Shown: piece by piece, positions 10,523 to 18,779 of the stretch | Position numbering within the stretch: position 1 is the stretch's first letter | How the letters are laid out: each line of letters begins with the position of its first letter | From: Diplodia intermedia | Taxonomy: Eukaryota > Ascomycota > Dothideomycetes > Botryosphaeriales > Botryosphaeriaceae | DNA: 64,000 nt | Direction: 5' to 3' | Assembly (NCBI GenBank): GCA_021495925.1 | Contig: JAKEKT010000025.1 | Span: forward strand, 310,001 to 374,000 | Notes under the pieces: generated by a model | Database searches by the model: none | What the model was told of the DNA's origin: nothing | What the model saw: only the letters and a program-made list of their open reading frames with translations | Position numbers and translations under genes: made by a program

Positions 10523-11931
10523 ATGGAAATGTCAACTGAGGAGAGATACGACCTTATTACCAAGAGGTTAGCTGAGGTACGCGATGGGGAATTGATCCGG
10601 AATGTTCTGGTACATGGAAGACTCCATCCGAGCTACGACGGGCTGCGCTCATAAGGCAACAGGTGCAAGGTCGATCGCCAAAGTGTTTTTGGGGTGAGAT
10701 ACCGTCCGAGAGACCTTTGACGAGAGCAATCTGACCAGAAATTAGCCACTGCTCCAACAGGGCGACGTACGCATCGGTTTTCCGCTCCACTTACTCATAG
10801 CCATCTAACATGTGCATAAACAGCTCACATTGGATATCTTCTGCCAATTGTCAAGATGGCCGAGTTCCTGCTCGCGGGCGTGGAGGTATATGTCTGGTTC
10901 ATGTCTTATGCAGTATGGCCCCGAAAGCTGACTTTGGCTGAGTGACGTAGGTTTATATCTGGCTTGGTGGTCAGTAACTTGGAGAGTTTCAGCACTTGCC
11001 TCGCTAATGGAGAACGGTAACAGATGTTTACGCCTATCTTGTCAACTACATCCATCCTTGGGAAAAGGTTCGTTACCGCACTCAGTACTACAAGAGGACG
11101 ATGGAGGTGGTATTCAGCCTCCTCAAGGTTCCAACCACCAACCTCCATTTCGTGGAAGAATCCTCGTACGAATCCACCCCCGGCTTCCTGCTCGATCAAT
11201 ACAGGGCGTGCACGTTGGCTACTAGAGAGGACGTCGCCAAAGTCAGCGCGGAAGCTGCTCAGAGCGCTGTTCTCGGACCATCGCTGTGCCCGATTCTGCA
11301 AGCTCTGGCCGAGGAATATCTCGATGCAGATTTCCAGTTTGGCGGACTCGACCAGGTAGGCAAAGATTCCCGTCCGTGCTCGTCACGGTGGCTGCTCACT
11401 GACGGCTCCCAGGCCAGCCACTTTGCATTTGCGGAGAAGTACGTGCCGCTGCTGGGCTACAGGAAACGCGCACATGTCGCGGCTACGATGCTTCCGGGGT
11501 TGGCCGGCGGCAAGATGTCAGCATCCATCACGGACTCGAAGCTCAACTTCCTCGACGACCCGGAAACATTGCGGCAAAAGTTGCGCAATGCGCCTTGCAA
11601 CGATGGAGCCGTTACTCTCAATCCCGTCCTAGCCCTTTTCAAGGATATTTTGGTCCCAATTGGCGAGGTGCAGGCAGGAGGTCTATGCGCCGAAGCAGCT
11701 TCACAAAACGGCTCGGAAGATTCTCCTTTTTCGATTGCTGGGAGGTGGAAGAATTACGGAGAAATTGAACAGCAGTACTCCGAGGGGAAAGTCAGCGGGG
11801 ACGAGCTGAAGTCTGCAGCGGCAGAGGCGCTGGTGACGTTTCTCGCACCGCTTCGTAAGATATACGAGGAAGACGGCGAATGGCAGATGGTTGATGCACA
11901 CGCCTACCCCGATCCGGGATCGGACGAGTAA
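10523..11931 (+). CDS. Tyrosyl-tRNA synthetase-like paralogue
   Basis: Six exons (10523-10609, 10663-10693, 10824-10885, 10951-10969, 11024-11355, 11413-11931) join in phase to 349 residues, the core length of a cytosolic TyrRS without extra domains. Recognisable blocks are the N-terminus E-E-R-Y-D-L-I, the H-I-G-Y signature, Q-F-G-G-L-D-Q, F-A-E-K-Y-V-P-L-L-G-Y, a KMSKS-type loop K-M-S-A-S and a C-terminal A-Y-P-D-P. Compared with TyrRS as I remember it, the Tyr in Y-W-G-T is Phe, and the Y-x3-Q-x2-D motif is C-P-I-L-Q-A-L-A, so its Tyr is Cys and its Asp is Ala. The T-A-P-T-G-R-P stretch before H-I-G-Y is absent from the spliced model. The housekeeping enzyme is not in this window. Because the long frame is intact, the gene is probably functional but altered. 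Possible roles are a self-resistant target copy or activation of a modified tyrosine. The second ATG at 10529 could also start the protein. Confidence 0.8.
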
Positions 11932-12545
11932 GCTGTGGGGGAATATTGCTTGTTTGTCGGGTAGGTCGGAGCTTAGCGGGGACTGCTTGCGGCTGCGGGG
12001 CGTTCACGCAATAAGCAATATCCTGGTCTTTCCCGCGTCACGCTCCTTCCGCACTCAGGTCCGCCCGTACTCGAGGTGATTCCAAAGAAACTCATACCTG
12101 CCGTCAGCAGGCGCCAACCGGCTAATCGGGGTGCTTCTTTGCGTGTCCTTGCATGGAACCCTGTCAATCTCATGCCCGTATGAACACAATGCGCAGCCGG
12201 TGATAAACCTATAAACCCGCAGCGCCGGATATAATGTTTTTCTCATTCAACTAGGCGGCTTTGGATCAAGCATGCTGTTCCTGCTTATGTGGTCGGGTCA
12301 AGGTCCGCTCCCCACGGGTTGCCACATTCTCTAGTCGCCGTGCAGCCGCGGAGATGGAAGGGAGCGAGATACTGCAAGGAGTTCAACCATTCATCAAAGC
12401 AATCACTCATCACAGGTCGCCGACCACGGTGTAGAGTGTGATCTGACGTGATCCTGCAAGAGCTCAGCCGCCCTCCTAATCAAGTGTTGCCTAGAAGATC
12501 GGCAAGGTTTGCTGAACGGCTTCACTGGCACGATAAAAGTAGTAG
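11932..12545. promoter_or_regulatory. Spacer upstream of the ankyrin regulator
   Basis: About 610 bases between two genes on the same strand. One GTCAGCA lies at 12103-12109 and a TGACGT half-site at about 12443. No gene is visible. Confidence 0.35.
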
Positions 12546-13445
12546 ATGGAAAATGGGAACTCATATTGGGAAGCTGTGGCCAGCCCGCTCACTCGTTCTT
12601 TGACCAGCACCGGAATGTCATCGCAAGAAGCGACGGAGCGTAGGCGGATCCAGAACCGCGAAGCACAGCGGCGGCACCGTATGTACATGGCCAACCGCTG
12701 GGAAGTGTTGAGCTGCGCTGATGGCGAGATAGGAAAGCAGAAGAAGACGGAGATCGAGGAGCTGACGCGCGCAACTCAGGCCCTGCTTGGCGTGCGCGCA
12801 CGGGAGAGCAGCCAGCTCTCGAGAGATAACAATGTAGTGGCGGCATCGAAGGCTCCGGGACAGCAATCAGCGGAGCCTTGGCCGTCAGCTCCGAGTCCGC
12901 ACAATGCGCTTCTTCCGGACATGGACAGCCTCATGGACACCACCGACTTTTACATGCTCGGCGCGGAGCAGAACAGCACCACGGCGGCACAGGACAGCGG
13001 CTGGGAGGGCGAGCAGCAGTGGGGCAGTGGAGCCCGGAGCGTAGGTGCATCTGCTGGCGAGTGTTCGGGAGGCTAAACGAGGCAGGTGGACAAGCGCATG
13101 GATGCGGCGACGCCCGGCAGCAGCGACAGCCCCCGCTGCGACGCCAGACGCACCGCGCTGCAGCAAGCCGTCGCCAAGGGCCACGCGGCCGTCATCGCCC
13201 TCCTCATCGCACAGGGCGCTGATGTCAACGTGCAGGACGATGACGGCCGCGCGCCACTGCACGAAAGCGCACTTCGCAACGACGCCGGCACCGCGCGCTT
13301 GCTGCTCGAGAGCGGGGCCAGGGCGGCTATCACGGACAACGACGGCGTGATGCCGCTGCAGCTCGCCGCATTTGAAGGCAGTGCTGCTGTTGTGGAGGTG
13401 TTGCTGCAGCATGGAGCGAGCGTGGATGCCCGGCTCGGGGCGTGA
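12546..13445 (+). CDS. bZIP-basic region plus ankyrin repeat transcription factor (bANK/TOXE type)
   Basis: Three exons (12546-12678, 12733-13040, 13086-13445) give 266 residues. The 45-base second intron contains an in-frame stop, so it must be spliced. Residues about 28-60 form a bZIP basic region (E-R-R-R-I-Q-N-R-E-A-Q-R-R-H-R) without a regular leucine zipper behind it. After a low-complexity middle, residues about 160-265 hold three ankyrin repeats (H-A-A-V-I-A-L-L-I-A-Q-G-A-D-V-N, then G-R-A-P-L-H, then V-M-P-L-Q-L-A-A). This basic-region-plus-ankyrin design is that of TOXE, the HC-toxin regulator, and of related pathway-specific activators of fungal metabolite clusters. Its position among enzymes and a transporter supports the same job here. 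Its likely targets are the TGCTGAC words in the neighbouring spacers (inference). Confidence 0.85.
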
Positions 13446-13471
13446 AAGAGATAGATATATACATATAAAAT

Positions 13472-15425
13472 TCAAAGCCTGCCGAAGCAGATCCAGAAAA
13501 TGGCGGTTGCCAGAGCCATGGCGCCAGCCAGGCCGGCGTACAGGGCCACGAGGCGGGGGTCTTCGGCTGCAGGGGCGACGGCAATGCCCAGCCAGGCGCC
13601 TACGCCGGCAGTGCTCGACCACAGCGCCTGCACCACGGACCGCATGCCTGGGGGCGCCAGAGCGTAGGCCAGCTCGGCGCCGGCAGGCAGGCAAAAGACC
13701 TCGGCGGCGGCGCTCAGCACGTAGACGGGCAGCTGCACGAAGACGCTGACGGCGTTGGGCCGCGGGCCGGCGGCGGCGGCGGCGGCGGGACAGGCCAGCG
13801 GGGCCCTGTAGCACGGGCCGGCGCGGTAGATCAGCAGCTGCACCACGGCGGCGTACGCCACCGACGCCGTCATGAAGGCGAAGCCGACGGCGATGCGCGC
13901 GACGGGCCCGCAGCGCACGCGGCGGCGGTGCAGGGCCGGATACAGCCCGCGCTGCAGCACCGGCACCAGCACGATGCACACGGCCGGGTTGAGCACCCAC
14001 AGCATGTCGTTGGGGATGCCCGGGTTCTGCATCTGCGCCGCCTGCGAGACGAGGTTGCTGAAGGTCTGGTTCCAGCACAGCCAGTGCACCGGGAACAGCG
14101 CCCTGGCCAAGTCAGCGCTCCGCACCCGCCACGTACCCGGCGCCGCCTACGCACATGATCCTGCACGCCGCCAGCCCCTGCGCCAGCTCGCCCACGAACT
14201 CGGCCGTCCACGACACCTCCCGCCCGTGCCGCTCCGCCTGCGCCTGCGGCAGCGCCGCGCTGGTGCGCATCCCGCCGCGCATGCTGCACCACACGGCTCG
14301 GCCCGCCTCCGTCAGCACCGTGCCCTGCGGCGCCTTGCGCGCTGCCTTGCGTCAGCCTGGTGTTTGTGCCGCCGCCGCCTCGCAACCTACCGAACCGCCG
14401 CTGGCCCGCCATCAGCATCGCCGCGCACGCCCCCAGGCAGCCCGCCGGGAGCAGGAATCCCGCCCAGAACCCGACCTTCTTCTCCAGAAACGTCGACGCG
14501 ACGCTGGAGAGCGACCCGACGTTGATCATCCTGATTGAATCCCATCAGCTTAGAGTGATCGAAAGATGAAAAGCACGTTGGAAAGAGAGTTACAAAGTAC
14601 GTGAAATTGCTGAAAGGGAAGCGCGCCAGGTGGTCCTCGCCGCAGCACTCACCAGTAGTACCAGTTGTACATGTACTGCACCGTGAGCTCTGGATCCCTG
14701 ACCACCGTCTCGCCTGTGGCCAGTGTCGCCTTTCGCCGCGTCGTCTCGCCGTACTGTTCGGCTGCCACGCGTGTCAGCAGCGTCTGGTCTGGCCCGGAAG
14801 TGGCGCGGGAGGAAAACCCATGAAGGGATATATCGACGACTTGAACCCTCCCGCCCCGATGCCGATCAGGAAGCCTGCCGCGCCAAAGCCCCCAGCTTTG
14901 GCACCCCTCGTGGCGGATGGTACAGACGTGCCCACCAGGACAGCCGCACCGCACGTGTAAATGCTGCTCGACGTTAGCACCTGCTTCTCCGCGCCTCCTC
15001 GCCCACTTACATCACCGAGCCGACAAGCGTCCTGTATCGGCCAAGCCGAGCATCCGCCATGGCGCCCGCGGCGATGGGCGCGATGCTGACGAGCGAATTG
15101 AATGCATTGACAATGTTTGTCGCTGCCGACTGCGAGAGCGCCAGACCTCCGTGGCTACCGTCTCGCTGCCCGTGCTGCAGATAGTTTTCTTGCCGCCAGT
15201 CAGCCCCTTTTTTGTCTTGGAACGGGAAGTCTGATGCTTACGGAAGGGAGCCGTGATGCCGTAGAAGGTGAGGCGCTCTGCTGCTCCGACCAAGGCTACG
15301 GCCCACGCGCTGCGAGGAACCCCATCCCGCACGTGACACAACTCGAGAATCTCGGCCGCCGAGGCCTCAACCTCCTCGCCATGGTCTGTCAACGGCGCTG
15401 TGCCTTCCGCCTTGGTCTCGGCCAT
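13472..15425 (-). CDS. POT/PTR-family proton-coupled oligopeptide transporter
   Basis: A multi-exon gene whose fragments join into a POT/PTR2-type transporter. The acidic N-terminus is followed by A-E-R-L-T-F-Y-G-I-T-A-P-F, then E-N-Y-L-Q in the next exon, and the PTR2 signature region A-D-A-R-L-G-R-Y-R-T. Next come G-I-G-A-G-G-F-K-S-S, Y-N-W-Y-Y-W, and the helix-7 region W-L-C-W-N-Q-T-F-S-N-L-V-S-Q-A. Several hydrophobic helices follow to the stop at 13472. Family members move di- and tripeptides or related compounds with protons across the plasma membrane. Introns lie near 15185-15240, 14960-15005, 14800-14860, 14530-14650 and 14110-14150; the exact edges of the middle exons are not settled. 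Lying between the regulator and an oxygenase, it suggests that the pathway product or precursor is peptide-like. Confidence 0.85.
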
Positions 15426-15657
15426 CCTTTACTGTTACCAGCTATGACGCTGGCCTCGGAACATGGTCTTTTATCTGGCTGTCAGCCTCCATCTTATTGT
15501 CAGCACTTTGTTCGTAGCTGACACAACTTGCTGACTCCTGTTGCACACCTTTCCTGTTTAGTCAGCAACCGCCTATGCTGCTCTCGCCTTTGAGAATTCT
15601 CAGTATAACATGGAGACGTCGGTTTTGCTGCTGGCAACAGGTATCGTCGTCGCCGCC
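15426..15657. promoter_or_regulatory. Divergent promoter with five GTCAGC/GCTGAC words
   Basis: Within 86 bases the core appears at 15481-15486, 15499-15504, 15517-15522, 15530-15535 and 15561-15566, in both orientations. The copy at 15529 continues as TGCTGACTC and that at 15560 reads AGTCAGCA, both like half of a Maf-type bZIP site. It serves the transporter (minus) and the first oxygenase (plus). Confidence 0.65.
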
Positions 15658-16917
15658 ATGTCTGCCTTCACAACTATCCCCACGCTGGATCTCTCCCAGG
15701 CGCTCTTGCCGGAGACCAAACCGCGCCTACTGGAACAGCTTCGCCATGCAGTCATCGAGGTTGGCATGCTTTACGTCTGCAACACCGGAATAAGCCCCGA
15801 TCTCGTCGAGCAGGTCAAGGAGCAGTGTGTCGCCTTCTTCGACCAGCCACTGGAGAAGAAACTTGAGATTGAGCTGGCCAACGTGCCCAGCTTCCTTGGC
15901 TACACCCGCGTACGCGAGCCGCAGCACCTTTCGCATCCGTGCAGAGACGCAGCCAGCTGACAGATGGAGAGCAGCTCGGGACTGAAATGACGGCCGGCGC
16001 TGTCGACTGGCGAGAGCACCTCAGCCTCTCCACCCAGCACCCTCCGCCCTCACCCGACGAGCCGCTGTACCGCAACCTTCTCGGGCCCAATCAATGGCCG
16101 GACCCCGCGTCGCTGCCCCGTTTCCGCGAGGTGTACGAACGGTACCTCGCCGACATGTCTCAGCTGTCCACGAGGTTCACCGCACTGATCGCCGAGGCGC
16201 TCGGATTGGACGCAGGCGCATTCGACCGCTATTTCGACGAGCACCAGCAGCACCGCCTGAAGATCATCAAGTACCCGGACCTGTCCCGCCCCAAGCAGCA
16301 GCAGGAGCAAGAGCAGGAGCAGGAACGAGAACTCGCCAAAAACGAGCAAGCGCTCGGCGCCCACAAGGACAGCCAGGTCATGACCTTCATCCTGCAGGCG
16401 TCGCCGCACCGCAGCCTGCAGGCGCAGAACGGGGCGGGCGCGTGGCTCGACGTGCCGCCCGTCGACGGGACCTTCGTCGTGGCCGTCGGCCAGGGCCTCG
16501 AGGCCATGGCGCACGGCGTGTGCGCCGCCGCCACGCACCGCGTGCTGCCGCCCGCCCCCGCCGGCGCCGGCGACCGCTACAGCCTCGCCTTCATCAAGAG
16601 CGTCAGCCTCGACCTGCAGCTGCGCGCCGCCGACATGCCCGCCGGGCTGATGCGCCTGCGCCGCGAGCTGGCCGAGAGGTGTCCCGAGCGCGGGGACGAG
16701 GTGGGCAGGCTGTATGGCGATGGGAAGTGGGCGGATGTCGGCGAGCAGTCGTTGCTGCATCGCATTAGGAGCCACCCGGATGTTGCGCAGCGTTGGGTAC
16801 GTTTTGCGTTTTTTTTTTCTCCCTCCCGTTTTGCTGTCTGTTTCGGGCTGACTGTTTGTGTAGTATCCCGATATCTGGAAGTCCGTGGCACCTCAGGTAG
16901 CCGCTGGGACTGTGTGA
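15658..16917 (+). CDS. Non-haem iron(II)/2-oxoglutarate-dependent oxygenase (isopenicillin-N-synthase fold), copy 1
   Basis: Three exons (15658-15909, 15957-16796, 16864-16917) give 381 residues. The N-terminal non-haem dioxygenase domain begins T-I-P-T-L-D-L-S. The jelly-roll core has the iron ligands in A-H-K-D-S (H-x-D, about 16357) and A-T-H-R-V (about 16535), and the 2-oxoglutarate-binding R-Y-S-L-A-F. All ligands are present. A short Gln/Glu repeat sits just before the H-x-D. The last exon ends Y-P-D-I-W. A Met 16 codons upstream (15610) would add a hydrophobic leader; I prefer 15658 because the family usually starts right before the I-P-x-L-D-L-S segment. These enzymes hydroxylate, desaturate or cyclise small substrates. 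It is followed on the same strand by a second member. Confidence 0.85.
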
Positions 16918-17288
16918 TTGTCTGCATTACAGTAGCTGCCTCGCTTAGCGCGAATAATCGGCTTTCTGATTATATAAAATTTCGTATATCCATTCTCTTG
17001 CATTGCACTCTTGTGGCGTGAGCAACTATCGAGTTTCAGGAGCAACATAGTCGGCGGATGATTACGTATGGGAAATGGAGACAGTCAACGGCACGCAAGT
17101 TTCTGATATGACTGATGACATATGTTCCTGACTGATATTGGCTTTAAGTTTATGCTTTGCATGCAAAAGCCCAAGCTTCATAATCCAGAAGTGATGACAC
17201 ATGCACAGTCAGCATCTATGCAGTTGCCATCCACATAAAAAAACATATCTCTCTCTCCCTCAATCGAGAACTCTACCATCTACTCAAG
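16918..17288. promoter_or_regulatory. Promoter of the second oxygenase
   Basis: 371 bases, AT-rich in the middle. One GTCAGCA lies at 17208-17214 and a CT-rich tract (17250-17265) just upstream of the start, as is common in fungal promoters. Confidence 0.45.
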
Positions 17289-18451
17289 ATGCATTCCGCC
17301 GCCACATTCCTAAAAGTTTCCGTCGCAGGCACTGAAGTGGACGTGTTCCCGCTGGAGACGATAAGCTTCGCCGCGCTCGAAGCCAAAGACACCAAAGAAG
17401 CGCAGAAGCTGCTCCACGCGGCAGAAGACCCAGGTTTCTTCTATCTCAGCCTGCAAGACACGGAGCTGCAGTCAGTCTTTGCCGACGAGGAAAGCCTCTA
17501 CAAGCTCTGCGAGGCGTTCTTCGACCAGCCCCACGACACGAAGCTCGAGAGCCACAGAACAGATCACGACCGTGGGTAAGCACATACATACTCTCCCGAG
17601 ACCTTCCCCCGCACAGAGATGCTCACCCCGTCCGTGCCTCCACAAGCTACCAATTCTGCGCCACGGACGAAACCTTCGAAGTACGTCCCCCCGCCGCCAC
17701 CCCGTTCCCCCAACTCTGACCCCCCACCCAGATCGCCCGCGACGAAATCACACAGCACCACCAACCCATCCTCCTCCTCCCTCCCCCCCTCGCCTCCTCC
17801 CTCCCCCTCCTCACCCGCTTCTCCTCCGCCTGCGACGCCATCGCGCAATCCCTGCTGCAGCATCTCTCGCGGCAGCTCGGCGACGGCCTCATCCCCCACC
17901 ATCTGCACGACCCCGCGCTCCCCAGCGACACCGGGCTCAAGCTGGTGTCGGAACCGACCATCGCGGCCGACACCGCGGATGTCGTCGACAACGCGCACAC
18001 GGACGCCGGCACGCTGACGCTGCTGTTTGGGGCGGACTGGGGCGTGCAGTTGTTACTGCAGCGGCAGCGGCAGCAGGCGGTGGCGGCGGGCGAGGAGGCA
18101 AAGGAGGTAGAGGGGGAGGCAGAGGAGGCAGAGGGAGAGGAAGAGGCAGAGGGAGAGGCAAAGGCAGAGGAAGAGAAAGAGGCAGCGGGCAGGTGGGCGT
18201 TCGTCGAGCCGAAGCGGGGCGTGGTGCTGGTGAATGTGGGGGATGCACTGCAGCGCGTGTCCGGGGGCAGGCTGCGCTCGGGGGTGCATCGGGTGGCGCG
18301 GCGGCAGCCGGGGGACGGCGGGGTGGTGGCGGGGAGGGAGAGGTATTTCGTCACGTACTTTCTGCGGCCGGCGGAGGCGGAGGGGGTTGCTGTGGAGAGT
18401 GGGGGAGGGGGTGAGTCGATAGAGGCGCGGGAGGACGGGGTGCTGTTGTGA
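17289..18451 (+). CDS. Non-haem iron(II)/2-oxoglutarate-dependent oxygenase, copy 2
   Basis: Three exons (17289-17575, 17617-17680, 17732-18451) give 356 residues. The iron ligands are in N-A-H-T-D (H-x-D, about 17995) and G-V-H-R-V (about 18287), and a following R-Y-F-V-T-Y occupies the co-substrate Arg position. Between them is an Ala/Glu-rich insert of about 40 residues (18085-18195). It is a loop expansion made of imperfect GAGG-type repeats, not a domain. The similarity to copy 1 is at fold level (both carry F-F-D-Q-P near residue 75), so they are not a recent duplication and probably catalyse different steps. Confidence 0.85.
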
Positions 18452-18779
18452 GTAGGTAGGTTCGACGGGGGTTTTGTGGATGGAGCGCGCGTTTTGCACG
18501 CGTGGGTGGAAATTTGTAACGACAGAACAACATGATGATGGGGGGGAAAATGTGTTTCGTTATTCTTTTCTGTTCAAAGCGTCGTGCCGTCCACGCATCA
18601 GCTGTGCCCGAAGGAAGTGCAGGGGTAGAATTCACTCACGCACTATTCATTGAATCGATAGTTTTCCGCGGTTGAACAACATCTAAGGGGTAGGTGCATG
18701 GTGTTGCTAACGCAAAAACGCAAATCAACTCACATAGCCGGAGCACGAACAAGCTATGTCTACCTGACATTCATTCACG
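18452..18779. other. Intergenic, convergent 3' ends
   Basis: 328 bases between the ends of the second oxygenase and the diiron oxygenase. Nothing is recognised. Confidence 0.35.

Noticed and set aside
10523..11931. Calling the TyrRS-like gene a pseudogene
   Set aside because: Six exons join with matching phases and no stop over 349 residues, including a 19-base exon. That is not expected of a dead gene.
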